Below are positions 7,991 through 16,248 of a DNA stretch of 24,534 nt, one piece after another (the first letter of the stretch is position 1; every line of letters begins with the position of its first letter). Made by a program: the position numbers and the translations under genes. The notes beneath the pieces are model-generated. The model was not told where the DNA came from and ran no database searches. It saw nothing but the letters and a program-made list of their open reading frames with translations. This DNA is from JAFARZ01 sp036490795 (GTDB lineage: Bacteria; Actinomycetota; Actinomycetes; Streptosporangiales; Streptosporangiaceae): contig DASXDG010000179.1 in the NCBI GenBank assembly GCA_036490795.1, positions 1-24,534 of the forward strand, given 5' to 3'.

Positions 7991-8890
7991 ATGGCTCGGG
8001 ATCTGGACATCGCGCCGTTGCGCAGTTACGTCGCCGTCGCAGATGCCGGTGGTTTCCAGCGTGCGGCCAACGTGCTGCACCTGAGCCAGGGAGCGGTCAG
8101 CCAGCACGTGCGCCGACTGGAATCCGCGATCGGCCGGCCGCTCGTGCAGCGACACGGCCGGGGCTTCCGCTTCACCGCCGACGGCGAGCGGCTACTCAGC
8201 CATGCCCGGCGCATTCTCGGGCTGCATGACGAGGTGCTGAACAGCTTCAATGAGGAGATCACCGAGACCGTCGTTATCGGTTCGACCGAGCACGCGGCCG
8301 CGCAACTGCTTCCCTACCTCGCGGCAAGCCTCGAGCGATCACTTCCCGGGTACCGGATCGCGTTCAGGATTGACCGCGGCACGAGACTGCGGGAAGAATT
8401 CTCAGCGGGTCGCATCGACGTCGCCCTGCTGCTCGGGGCCGCCGACGACTCGCGCGCCACCGCGGTGGGCGACCTGGAGCTGACCTGGTACTCCGCGCTC
8501 GGATGGACACCACCCAGCGACGCCGAGTCACTGCCAGTCGTTGCGTTTGACAGCCCGTGCGCACTGCGCACTCGCGCGCTGGAGACCCTCTCGAATCACT
8601 CGATCCCTGTGGTCATCCGCGCAGAAGCGATGCAACTGGCCGGCGTGCACGCCGCCGTGACCGCCGGACTGGGCGTCGCGCTCCTGGCGACGCTCGAGCA
8701 GACCCCTGAGGGCCTGCAGGCGCAGAACGACCTGCCCAGAGCTGATCCCATCCCGCTCACCGTTTGGTCTCGTGAGGGACTCGCGCCCGCGCTCTCCCGG
8801 CACGTGTCGGGCGCACTGCGCCGGCTGCTGGCAGCACCGGCCATCGCGGCGATATCACCTCAGCGCCTCGCCCTGGCACCAGGAGCCTGA
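7991..8890 (+). CDS. LysR-family transcriptional regulator
   Basis: A 299-residue LysR-type regulator. Seen: N-terminal winged helix-turn-helix (LRSYVAVADAGGFQRAANVLHLSQGAVSQHVRRLE, about residues 8-42) followed by the linker helix and a periplasmic-binding-protein-like effector domain from about 85 (TVVIGSTEHAAAQLLPYLAA to the end). ATG at 7991 was preferred over an in-frame start at 7949 because the protein then begins as LysR proteins do. A TAGGAT -10-like hexamer at 7974-7979 would give a very short leader. It is divergent from the monooxygenase/importer operon, which it probably controls in response to the operon substrate or a metabolite; that is inferred from position. Confidence 0.92.
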   Translation: MARDLDIAPLRSYVAVADAGGFQRAANVLHLSQGAVSQHVRRLESAIGRPLVQRHGRGFRFTADGERLLSHARRILGLHDEVLNSFNEEITETVVIGSTEHAAAQLLPYLAASLERSLPGYRIAFRIDRGTRLREEFSAGRIDVALLLGAADDSRATAVGDLELTWYSALGWTPPSDAESLPVVAFDSPCALRTRALETLSNHSIPVVIRAEAMQLAGVHAAVTAGLGVALLATLEQTPEGLQAQNDLPRADPIPLTVWSREGLAPALSRHVSGALRRLLAAPAIAAISPQRLALAPGA

Positions 8891-8941
8891 TGACAGCCGC
8901 GCGAGGAACCTCTGGATGGGCCAGACCCAGGTAAGCCAGGC

Positions 8942-8970
8942 TTGACGCATTCTGTAACGCAATGTGTACT
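8942..8970 (+). promoter_or_regulatory. Probable promoter of the lipase gene, leaderless
   Basis: TTGACG at 8942-8947, a 17-base spacer, then TGTACT at 8965-8970, which is 6 bases before the ATG at 8977. If used, transcription would begin at or next to the start codon. The -35 is a near match to TTGACA; the -10 is weaker. Confidence 0.45.
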
Positions 8971-8976
8971 CTAAGT

Positions 8977-9933
8977 ATGCAAAGACCCCTCCGTCAGGGA
9001 CTGCCCGCAGCCGTCGCCCTCGTCGCGGCGACAACCCTGCTGGCCACCCAAGCCCAGCCACAGGCCCACGCCCAGTCCCAGCTCACGGTCAACTGGGACT
9101 ATGCCACCGCCGCTGCCACCACTTACGGGGATCCGGGTACTCCCCCGCCAGGAGCTGACAACTTCAGCTGCTCCCCCACGGCGGCTCATCCGTACCCGGT
9201 CATCCTCGTGAACGGGACGTTCGCGAATCAGGACGAGAACTGGCAGGCGGCCTCGCCGCTCCTGGCCAATCACGGTTACTGCGTCTTCACCTTTAACTAC
9301 GGCGGCAGCGGAGACTTCGAGCAGACCGGTGACATCGCCGCCTCAGCGGGTCAGCTGGCCGCCTTCGTCACGCAAGTGCTCTCCGCGACCGGCGCCGCCA
9401 AGGTGGATCTCGTCGGCCATTCACAAGGCGGCATGATGCCGCGGTACTACCTGAAGTTCGGTGGCGGCGCGCAGTTCGTGAACATGCTGGTCGCGCTCGC
9501 GCCGAGCAATCACGGCACCACCCTGGACGGGATCAACACCCTCATCGCCGCCTTCGGCGCGGCCGGCCTGCCGGTCGGCGATCTGAGCCCGCTATGCGAG
9601 GCATGCACCGAACAGGAGGCCGGCTCGCCGTTCCTCACCAACCTCAATGCCGGCGGCGACACCGTCCCCGGCGTCAGCTACACGGTCATCGAGACGACAG
9701 ACGACGAGGTCGTCACCCCGTACACGTCCGCATTCCTGACCGGTCCTGATGTCACGAACATCACCGTGCAGGACCAGTGTCCGCTTGACCAGAGCGACCA
9801 CCTGGAACTGTCTAACGATCCGGTCGCACTCGCGGACGTGCTGAACGCGCTCGATCCGGCGCAGCCGGTAAAAGCCCCTTGCCTGCTAGTCCTGCCGCTC
9901 ATCGGTCCAGTCGGCCCGGTACCACCGTTCTAG
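8977..9933 (+). CDS. Secreted alpha/beta-hydrolase lipase (class-2 lipase-like)
   Basis: About 318 residues. Probable extracellular esterase/triacylglycerol lipase. Seen: Sec signal peptide (RPLRQ, hydrophobic AVALVAATTLLA, then Ala/Gln-rich with AHA at the likely cleavage site), the strand VILVNGT, the nucleophile elbow GHSQGG with Ser at about 149, acidic candidates in TTDDEV (about 242/243), and His in SDHLEL at about 275. Six cysteines in the mature part could form disulfides, as expected for an exported protein. ATG at 8977 was chosen because an in-frame ATG at 8962 falls within the likely promoter; using 8962 would add 5 residues. The gene stands alone between LysR and a convergent ABC permease. 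Substrate chain length is unknown. Confidence 0.88.
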   Translation: MQRPLRQGLPAAVALVAATTLLATQAQPQAHAQSQLTVNWDYATAAATTYGDPGTPPPGADNFSCSPTAAHPYPVILVNGTFANQDENWQAASPLLANHGYCVFTFNYGGSGDFEQTGDIAASAGQLAAFVTQVLSATGAAKVDLVGHSQGGMMPRYYLKFGGGAQFVNMLVALAPSNHGTTLDGINTLIAAFGAAGLPVGDLSPLCEACTEQEAGSPFLTNLNAGGDTVPGVSYTVIETTDDEVVTPYTSAFLTGPDVTNITVQDQCPLDQSDHLELSNDPVALADVLNALDPAQPVKAPCLLVLPLIGPVGPVPPF

Positions 9934-10283
9934 GGGCTTGCGCGGAATGGAGATGAGAGGCCCCGCCCGCAGCGACCCCCCGGGGGTCGCAACCGGGCCA
10001 TGACCTCCGGCCCCTTCCCGGCCACGGGTCCGGTCCGCTCACTTTGCCTGCCACGCGGCCGGTTCCGCGCCCGTTTCGCCCCGTATGGGTATACAACTCA
10101 CAGGCAAAGCCTCGACCCGGGCTCGGCGGCAGGGCTGATCGCGGGTGACCGGAACCGCGAATGCCCCACCTGCCCCTCCTGCCCCAGCGCGCCGGCACCC
10201 CCGCAGAACGCGCCAGCGCCCGGCCCAACGCCGCCGCCCGTGAACACGCACCTTTCCGCGCACATTCTGAGAAACTACCTGGA
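9934..10283. other. Intergenic region between convergent genes
   Basis: 350 bases between the lipase stop and the FtsX-like permease stop. No reading frame here has recognisable protein features. The only clear structure is the GC-rich hairpin at 9972-9990. Confidence 0.7.
9972..9990. terminator. Perfect GC-rich hairpin, possible bidirectional terminator
   Basis: Two 9-base arms, GCGACCCCC and GGGGGTCGC, are perfectly complementary around one central base, so the folded loop would take up part of the arms. It lies 39 bases after the lipase stop, between convergent genes. There is no T-tract on either side, so intrinsic termination is uncertain, although actinobacterial terminators often lack one. 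Confidence 0.4.
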
Positions 10284-12689
10284 TCACTCCGCGCGCAGGG
10301 CGAAGGCGGTGCGGGTGCGCGCGGCCCAGCCGGCCGGGCCGAGCGCGGCCGCGACCGCGATGACCAGCCCGGCCAGTGCCAGCAGCACGTACTGCCACCA
10401 GGGGTACACCGAGATCACCGCCGCGGGCAGGTCGGTGTTCGCGGCGTGGCCCATCACCGGCACGACACCGTTGTGCACCAGCACGCCGAGCGGAACCGCG
10501 ACGATCCCGGCCAGCAAACCGATCAGCGTGACCGAGCACACGACCATCGCGATAGCCTGCCGCGGCGTCATGCCGACCGACTTGAACACGCCGAGGTCGT
10601 GCACCCGCTCGCGGAGCTGGAGCACCACGGTGTTCAGCACCCCGAGCCCGGCCACGACGATCAGCAGGATCGTGAGCAGCGTGATCAGAGCCACCACTGC
10701 GATCAGCTCGCCATTGTCGTTCGGCGTCACCTGGATGTCGGCGACGGCACCCTGAATGGGGCCACTCGGGTCAAGCGTGGCCTCCAGCGCGTTCGCGACT
10801 CTTTGCGGATCGGTGCCCGGCTTGACGCCCGCGTAGTACTGCGTCGGCGTCTGCCCCGGATCGATGCGCGCCAGGCCGGACCCGCTCATGAGCACGACCG
10901 GGTCGCTGGCGTCGTTCGTGAACGACTCGCCAGCGATCCGCACCGTCTGCGAGCGCCCGCCGGACGTCAAGGTGACGGTCGAGCCCACCGAGGTGCCGGT
11001 ATCGGTGAGGAATGCCGTGTTGACGTCGACCGAACCAGTGCCGGAGTACCACGACCCCTTGATGATCGGGATCCCGGTCCAGCGGGCGCCGCCGTCGAAC
11101 GCGGTCACCTGAGCCTGCTGGGACAGCTCCGCTACGCCCACCTGTGCGTCGGTCTCCGGCACCCAGTGCGCGATGCCAGGGTTGGCGGTCAGCGCCGCGG
11201 CGATCGTCCGCTGCTCGGCCGGCGACGCGCTGGTGCCGATCACTTTTCTGCCCTTTCCCGGCTGGACTTCAACCGGGCCGTCTGGCGCGGGGTCTATCCG
11301 CAGGGGCGCGGTGTTAGCCAGCCGCAGGTCCGCATAGACCCGGTTCAACGAGGTGGACAGGCCAACCCCGAACGTCACCGCCACCGCGCCGAACATGATC
11401 GCCACAGCGGTTACCCCGGTCCTGGCCGGCCGGGAAAACGGGGCCGCCAGGCCGATCGTCACCGCGCGGGGCGCCCAGCGCACCTTGCCGAGCAGCCGGT
11501 GCGCGAAGTAGCCGCGTGAGGGCCGCGGCGCGCGGCCGGTGGCGATCGCCTGTACCGCGCTCATCCGTCCCGCCCGCAGCGCCGGCAGCATGGCACCGAC
11601 TGTGGTCAGGCCGAGGATCGCCAGCGGCACGGTCACCACCACCCACAGCGGGATGGACAGCGAGCCCACCCCGTACACGCTCGCGTTCTGCGACAGGATC
11701 GGGATGGCAAGCAGGACCCCGAGTAGCGCCCCCACCACGCAGCCGGCCAGGGCCGGCACCGCCACCTGCAGCACGTAGGAGACGGTCACCTGGGCTGGCG
11801 TGAAGCCGATCGCCTTCAGTACCCCGATCCTCGTGGTGCCGGCGATCACCGCGCCGCTCACCACGTTGGCGATGATCAGCACCGACATCACCAGCGCGAT
11901 GATGCCGAAGGCGATGATGAACGGCGCCCAGATCGCCACGTTGCTCTTCTCCGCGGTCCGCACATCCAGGTAGGACGCGGTTTCCTGCACCGTGCCAGCA
12001 GGCAGCGCGGCCTTCAGCGCACTCACGTCGGCGTTGATCGCCGTCGCCGTCGAGGCGCCGGCGAACCGGTAGAGCATCTGCGCCTGCGGCGCAGACCCGG
12101 TGCTGGACAGTGCCGCGATCTCCGCGGGCAGTACCCAGGCGTCCGCCGTGTTCGTGATCGAGTTGGCGAAGCCGACCACGGTCAGTACGGGCGAACCCGG
12201 TGCCCCCGGAACGGTCACCGTGGAACCTAGCTGGAGGCCTCCGGATACCGGTCCGGCCTGGGACCAGACGACCTGATCCGATGCCGTTGGCCAGTGCCCG
12301 GCCTTGAGCGTGAGGTCATCGACCGGCCCGTTCGGCGAGGACCGTCCGACCAGATGCACCTGGATGATGCCGGCGCCGCTGATGCCGGGGATAGTGAACT
12401 TGGCGGCGGCCGTGGTCTCGGGGAACGGACCCGCCACGCCAGTAACCCCGGACACGTGCGAGGTGGCCGCGAGCTGAACCGCCGTGGCGGCCGCCGCGGA
12501 CATGTCCGCGGTCACCTCCGCGCCGTGCTGGGCGGCGAAGCCGCGGTCGAACGGCGACTGGCTGTCCACCAGCATGCCCACCGCGAGCACCGAAGCGGCT
12601 GTGCAGGCGAGTACCACCAGGCCGATCACGACTGCCTGCAGCCGCCGGCCGCCCAGGCCGCCCCGTGCGGCCCGGATGATCGCCTTCAC
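10284..12689 (-). CDS. FtsX/MacB-like ABC exporter permease
   Basis: An 801-residue membrane protein. Seen: an N-terminal transmembrane helix (VVIGLVVLACTAASVLAVGM), a large extracytoplasmic region, then a first FtsX block (IALVMSVLIIANVVSGAVIAG, TRIGVLKAIGFTPAQV, further helices and LPALRAGRMSAVQAI). A second membrane-anchored region begins near 415 and ends with a second FtsX block (LLIVVAGLGVLNTVVLQLRERVHDLGVFKSVGMTPRQ and two more helices). The duplicated FtsX arrangement is typical of long actinobacterial ABC3-type permeases. It works with the ATPase whose gene overlaps its ATG by 4 bases. Such pairs act in export, lipoprotein handling or antimicrobial-peptide resistance. The divergent two-component system suggests stress-responsive expression. 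Confidence 0.92.
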   Translation of the reverse strand: MKAIIRAARGGLGGRRLQAVVIGLVVLACTAASVLAVGMLVDSQSPFDRGFAAQHGAEVTADMSAAAATAVQLAATSHVSGVTGVAGPFPETTAAAKFTIPGISGAGIIQVHLVGRSSPNGPVDDLTLKAGHWPTASDQVVWSQAGPVSGGLQLGSTVTVPGAPGSPVLTVVGFANSITNTADAWVLPAEIAALSSTGSAPQAQMLYRFAGASTATAINADVSALKAALPAGTVQETASYLDVRTAEKSNVAIWAPFIIAFGIIALVMSVLIIANVVSGAVIAGTTRIGVLKAIGFTPAQVTVSYVLQVAVPALAGCVVGALLGVLLAIPILSQNASVYGVGSLSIPLWVVVTVPLAILGLTTVGAMLPALRAGRMSAVQAIATGRAPRPSRGYFAHRLLGKVRWAPRAVTIGLAAPFSRPARTGVTAVAIMFGAVAVTFGVGLSTSLNRVYADLRLANTAPLRIDPAPDGPVEVQPGKGRKVIGTSASPAEQRTIAAALTANPGIAHWVPETDAQVGVAELSQQAQVTAFDGGARWTGIPIIKGSWYSGTGSVDVNTAFLTDTGTSVGSTVTLTSGGRSQTVRIAGESFTNDASDPVVLMSGSGLARIDPGQTPTQYYAGVKPGTDPQRVANALEATLDPSGPIQGAVADIQVTPNDNGELIAVVALITLLTILLIVVAGLGVLNTVVLQLRERVHDLGVFKSVGMTPRQAIAMVVCSVTLIGLLAGIVAVPLGVLVHNGVVPVMGHAANTDLPAAVISVYPWWQYVLLALAGLVIAVAAALGPAGWAARTRTAFALRAE

Positions 12690-13369
12690 CCTGCTATCCG
12701 TTCGCTCACGACCCGGCCGTCCTCGACCGAGACGACCCGCTGCGCGTACTTAGCCGCCAGGTCGGGGTTGTGCGTGACCAGGATCAAGGTCTGCCCGGAC
12801 GCATTCAGGTCCAGCAGCAACTCGCCGATCTCGTCGCCGGTCGCCGTGTCCACGGCGCCAGTCGGTTCGTCAGCAAGGAGCACGGCCGGCCGGTTCACGA
12901 GCGCCCGGGCGATGGCCACCCGCTGCCGCTCCCCGCCGGACAGCCTGGCCGGATAGGCATCCTTGCGCCCGGCGATCCGCAGCGATACGAGCAGCTCCTC
13001 GGCTCGCGCCCGCGCCTTGGCGGCCGGCAGGCCGGCTAGCTGGGCCGGCAGCAGCACGTTGTCGATCACCGTCATGTCGTCGAGCAGGTTAAAGAACTGG
13101 AAGATCATGCCAACCTGGCTGCGCCGGAACCGCGCCACCCCTGCCTCGCTGAGTTTGTCCACCCGCTGGCCGCCGACCAGGATCTCGCCCTGTGTCGGCC
13201 GGTCCATCCCCGCTATGAGGTTGAGCAGCGTGGACTTCCCGCTGCCGGACGGCCCCATGATCGCCACGGCCTCGCCGGGAGCTACGGTCAGGCTGACGTC
13301 GGACACCGCCGGTGCCGCGCCGCTATCGTAAATCTTCGTTACGTGATCTAGTTGCACAAGCGCTTCCAT
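12686..13369 (-). CDS. MacB/LolD-type ABC exporter ATPase
   Basis: 227 residues. Seen: Walker A GPSGSGKST at 39-47, Q-loop at Q91 (MIFQFFNLL), signature LSGGERQR at 143-150, Walker B VLLADEPTGAVD with D167/E168, and H-loop VTHNPDL. The FQFFNLL and DEPTGAVD forms are characteristic of the MacB/LolD/BceA exporter group. ATG at 13369 was chosen since the preceding residues are not family-like and a TACGGT hexamer sits exactly 6 bases upstream, which suggests a leaderless start. It is co-translated with the FtsX-like permease and divergent from the kinase gene at 13520. Confidence 0.93.
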   Translation of the reverse strand: MEALVQLDHVTKIYDSGAAPAVSDVSLTVAPGEAVAIMGPSGSGKSTLLNLIAGMDRPTQGEILVGGQRVDKLSEAGVARFRRSQVGMIFQFFNLLDDMTVIDNVLLPAQLAGLPAAKARARAEELLVSLRIAGRKDAYPARLSGGERQRVAIARALVNRPAVLLADEPTGAVDTATGDEIGELLLDLNASGQTLILVTHNPDLAAKYAQRVVSVEDGRVVSERIAG

Positions 13370-13375
13370 GCCGCG

Positions 13376-13381
13376 ACCGTA
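13376..13381 (-). promoter_or_regulatory. -10 hexamer TACGGT, leaderless start of ABC ATPase
   Basis: On the minus strand TACGGT is followed by exactly 6 bases and then the ATG at 13369, placing +1 at the start codon. No Shine-Dalgarno sequence fits. No good -35 was found. Confidence 0.5.
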
Positions 13382-13507
13382 CGCCCCGGCCGGCCCGCAC
13401 CACATCCGCCGCGAAAGTGAATCCGACTACCGTAATTGGCTGACCGTCATCCCGTGGATGTACGGCGTTTACTCCGAACGGCCGACGGCAACGTCCCGGA
13501 GAAATGC

Positions 13508-13513
13508 GACAAT
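13508..13513 (+). promoter_or_regulatory. -10-like hexamer GACAAT upstream of kinase gene
   Basis: GACAAT ends 6 bases before the ATG at 13520, the same geometry as at the other leaderless starts here, although the first base departs from TANNNT. The nearest purine-rich GGAG is about 18 bases upstream, too far for a normal ribosome site. Confidence 0.35.
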
Positions 13514-13519
13514 CATCCT

Positions 13520-14767
13520 ATGGCCAGGCTGTTCACCGCCGGGGAGCGGCCGCAAGTCCCGGCATGGTCGCTCGCCTTGGACGCGGTGATCGCCGCGGCG
13601 GCCACTGCCCTGGCGATAAGCGAGACGATATCGCGCGCCCACGGGAATTCCTTCACGGTCCCCCGCGTCACCATCGTCTGGCCGGGCGGCGGCGTCCCGC
13701 AGCCTGGCTGGTATCCGTCGGTGTGGCTGCTGGCCGGGGTCGCGCTGATGGCGGCGCCGCTCGCGATCCGGCGGGTGTATCCAGTCACCGCATGCGCGAT
13801 CATCCTCGCTACCGCCATAGCGTTGCCCCAGCACGTGCCGCCGGTCGGGTTCGCGGCCGCGATCCTCGCGGTGTACAGCGCGCTGGTGCACAGCCCGCAC
13901 CGCGAGCTGGCGGTCGGCGTCGCCCTGGCCGGCGCCCTCGCCTCCGTGTTCACGCTCCCGGACAGCCCGTCGAGCATTTCCGCGCGCTATACCGCGCTGA
14001 TCGTGGTGGTGCCGACCGCGGCGGCCGGGCTCGGCATGCGCGAGTGGCGGCGCCGGGCCGGCGACTCAGCGGCCCGGCTACGGACAGTGCAGGCCGAGCA
14101 CGAGACCGCCACAAGGCGTGCTATCGAGCTGGAACGGGCCAGAATCGCCAGCGAGCTGCACGACGTGGTCACCCATAATGTCAGCGTGATGATGGTGCAG
14201 GCCGGTGCCGCCCGTAAGGTGCTCGGCAGTCCGCGCGAAGACGCGGCAGGGCTCGCGGAGGAGGCGCTGCTCGCCGTCGAGGCGAGCGGCCGGACCGCGA
14301 TGGGCGAGCTGCGTAGCCTGCTCAGCCTGCTGGCTCCAGCTGGACGCGGCTCGGCCGACGCCCCTCTCACCCCGCAGCCCGGACTGGCCGACGTCAGCGC
14401 GCTCGTCGACCGGGTGTCCGCAGCCGGGCTGCCCCTGGAGCTGCACTCCAGCCTGCCGCCGGGCGGGCTGCCTCCCGGGCTTGACCTCGCGGTGTACCGC
14501 GTCGTGCAGGAAGGCCTCACGAACGTGCTGCGGCATGCGGGCGGAGCACGGACCGTCGTTCGGATAAGCGGGCGCCTTGAGCAGCTTGTGATCACGGTCA
14601 GCGATGACGGAAGCGGTACCAGCGGCGGCGCGGAGCCGGGCCGGGGTCTGCTCGGATTGCGGGAGCGGGTCGCGCTGTACGGCGGGGCGGTCGACGCGGG
14701 GCCACGGCCGGGCGGTGGGTGGCGGCTGCGCGCCACGATCCCGCTGCCGGAGCTCGCCGGTGCCTAG
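13520..14767 (+). CDS. DesK/NarL-system sensor histidine kinase
   Basis: 415 residues. Seen: an N-terminal membrane region with about five hydrophobic segments between residues 15 and 175 and little extracytoplasmic sequence, a short coiled linker (RLRTVQAEHETATRRAIELERARIA), the HisKA_3 dimerisation helix with the phospho-acceptor His214 in ELHDVVTHN, and a C-terminal HATPase domain (N box EGLTNVLRHAG, G1 VSDDGSG, G2 GRGLLGLRERV). Poor sensor loops suggest it senses the membrane or a partner transporter. ATG at 13520 begins just before the first membrane segment. It is followed 4 bases later by its response regulator and is divergent from the ABC exporter, its likely target. Confidence 0.92.
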   Translation: MARLFTAGERPQVPAWSLALDAVIAAAATALAISETISRAHGNSFTVPRVTIVWPGGGVPQPGWYPSVWLLAGVALMAAPLAIRRVYPVTACAIILATAIALPQHVPPVGFAAAILAVYSALVHSPHRELAVGVALAGALASVFTLPDSPSSISARYTALIVVVPTAAAGLGMREWRRRAGDSAARLRTVQAEHETATRRAIELERARIASELHDVVTHNVSVMMVQAGAARKVLGSPREDAAGLAEEALLAVEASGRTAMGELRSLLSLLAPAGRGSADAPLTPQPGLADVSALVDRVSAAGLPLELHSSLPPGGLPPGLDLAVYRVVQEGLTNVLRHAGGARTVVRISGRLEQLVITVSDDGSGTSGGAEPGRGLLGLRERVALYGGAVDAGPRPGGGWRLRATIPLPELAGA

Positions 14768-14771
14768 CGCC

Positions 14772-15431
14772 ATGCGGGTGGTGATCGCCGACGACCAGGC
14801 GCTGGTCCGCGGCGGCTTCCGGCTGATCTTGGAGACGGCCGGGATCGACGTCGCGGGCGAAGCGGCCGATGGCAGGGAGGCGGTCGCCGCGGTGCTCGAG
14901 CACCGGCCGGACGTCGTGCTGATGGACATCAGGATGCCGGTGATGGATGGGCTCGAGGCCACCCGGCGGCTCGTCGGCGCTGGTACCGGCACGCGGGTGC
15001 TGATGCTGACGACGTTCGACCTGGACCAGTACGTGTACGAGGCGCTCGCGGCCGGGGCTTCGGGATTCCTGCTCAAGGACGTGTCGCCCGAGCACCTGGT
15101 CGCCGCCGTCCAGCTGGTGCGCTCCGGGGACGCGCTGCTCGCGCCGTCCATCACCCGGCGTCTGGTGGCCCAGTTCGCCGCGCCCAATGCCGCTGGTGAC
15201 CGCGCGGCTCTGTCCGCGCTGACGCCACGCGAGCTGGAGGTGCTCACCCTGGTCGGGCGAGGGCTGAGCAACGGCGAGCTGGCGTCCGCGCTGACCCTCA
15301 GCGAGGCCACGGTCAAGACCCATCTGGCCAGGATCTTGACCAAGCTAGGACTGCGGGACCGGGTGCAAGCCGTCGTCCTCGCCTACGAGACCGGCCTGGT
15401 CAAGCCCGGTCTCGTAGCCGAGGACTCCTGA
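14772..15431 (+). CDS. NarL/FixJ-family response regulator
   Basis: 219 residues. Seen: receiver domain with acidic pocket D7/D8, phospho-acceptor D52 in VVLMDIRMPVMDG, the Thr in MLTTFD and Lys in FLLKDV. A linker follows, then a LuxR-type helix-turn-helix (LTPRELEVLTLVGRGLSNGELASALTLSEATVKTHLARILTKLGL). All switch residues are intact. ATG at 14772 lies 4 bases after the kinase stop and gives the standard MRVVIADD opening. Partner of the kinase at 13520-14767; probably controls the divergent exporter at 10284-13369. Confidence 0.94.
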   Translation: MRVVIADDQALVRGGFRLILETAGIDVAGEAADGREAVAAVLEHRPDVVLMDIRMPVMDGLEATRRLVGAGTGTRVLMLTTFDLDQYVYEALAAGASGFLLKDVSPEHLVAAVQLVRSGDALLAPSITRRLVAQFAAPNAAGDRAALSALTPRELEVLTLVGRGLSNGELASALTLSEATVKTHLARILTKLGLRDRVQAVVLAYETGLVKPGLVAEDS

Positions 15432-15447
15432 TGCCGCGTGAGATTTG

Positions 15448-15464
15448 AGGCCTGCCCCGGGCCT
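15448..15464. terminator. Short GC hairpin between convergent genes
   Basis: AGGCC and GGCCT arms enclose 7 bases in the 40-base gap between the response regulator stop and the ABC-2 permease stop. There is no T-tract. A bidirectional terminator role is only suggested by position. Confidence 0.3.
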
Positions 15465-15471
15465 GGCCGAG

Positions 15472-16248
15472 CTATGCGGTCACGTCGTTGCGGATGAAGA
15501 CGATCATCGCCGCCGCGATCGCGGCGACGATGTAGACCACGCCGAGGATCATTCCGTGCGCGTAGCCCACGCCTTCCACGCCGCCGGACGCCACCGCCGT
15601 GATGGACGCGCCCGGCAGCCATTGCTCGGTGCTCGGCACGATCCGCGTGATGATGTTCTCGACGGCAACCAGCCAGGCGAAGCCGACGATGACGGCGAAC
15701 ACCGCTGACCGGACGAACTGGCCGAGCGCCATACCGAGGATGCTGTAGCCGAGCACGGCGAGCGCGAGGTCGCCCAGCTCGCGGAACAGATCACCGAGCC
15801 CGGTTCCGGTGAACCACGCGCCTGTCGGGACGTGGCGGCTCTGAGCGGCGGCGACCGCCACGATCAAGGCGACAACCGCGGCGAAGCAGAGCGCGAGAAC
15901 CAGGAACGTGATGGTGCCGAGCATCTTGCCGGCCAGCAGCACGGCGCGGCGCGGCTGCCGGACAAGGAGCTGGCGCAGCGTGCCGAGGCTGTACTCGCTG
16001 GCGACCTGCGAGGCCGCGATGCCGAACGCCACGACCCCCAGCAGCATCGAGGCCCTCGCGACGCCGATGACCAGGCCATTCGGCTGGGCGAGCTGATGCA
16101 GCGTCACCAGCCCGCCATTCGCCCTGGCCTGGGAGAACATCAGGATCACGAAGAGCGAGGCGGCAAAGGCCAGGCCGAGGAATGTTGAAAAGAGCAGCGT
16201 AGGCCGCCGCAGCTTGGTCCACTCGCTGGTAAACGCCGCCCATATCAT
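15472..16248 (-). CDS. ABC-2 type exporter permease
   Basis: 258 residues. Seen: the N-terminal FTSEWTKLRRPTLL segment typical of ABC-2 permeases coupled to a Bcr/Nod-type ATPase, followed by six hydrophobic segments. These include LFSTFLGLAFAASLFVILMF, the SMLLGVVAFGIAASQVASEYSLGTLRQLL block with the conserved E-Y-x-x-G-T-L-R, and a final IVAAIAAAMIVFI helix. ATG at 16248 overlaps the ATPase stop (ATGA). It forms the membrane part of the exporter. Substrate unknown; related systems export antibiotics or peptides. Confidence 0.92.
   Translation of the reverse strand: MIWAAFTSEWTKLRRPTLLFSTFLGLAFAASLFVILMFSQARANGGLVTLHQLAQPNGLVIGVARASMLLGVVAFGIAASQVASEYSLGTLRQLLVRQPRRAVLLAGKMLGTITFLVLALCFAAVVALIVAVAAAQSRHVPTGAWFTGTGLGDLFRELGDLALAVLGYSILGMALGQFVRSAVFAVIVGFAWLVAVENIITRIVPSTEQWLPGASITAVASGGVEGVGYAHGMILGVVYIVAAIAAAMIVFIRNDVTA

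Noticed and set aside
10161..11519. Open frame of 452 codons opposite the FtsX-like permease
   Set aside because: Composition is Arg/His/Asp-rich and low-complexity, typical of an antisense shadow.
14078..15343. Open frame of 421 codons opposite the kinase and regulator
   Set aside because: It spans two well-defined genes on the other strand and shows no domains.
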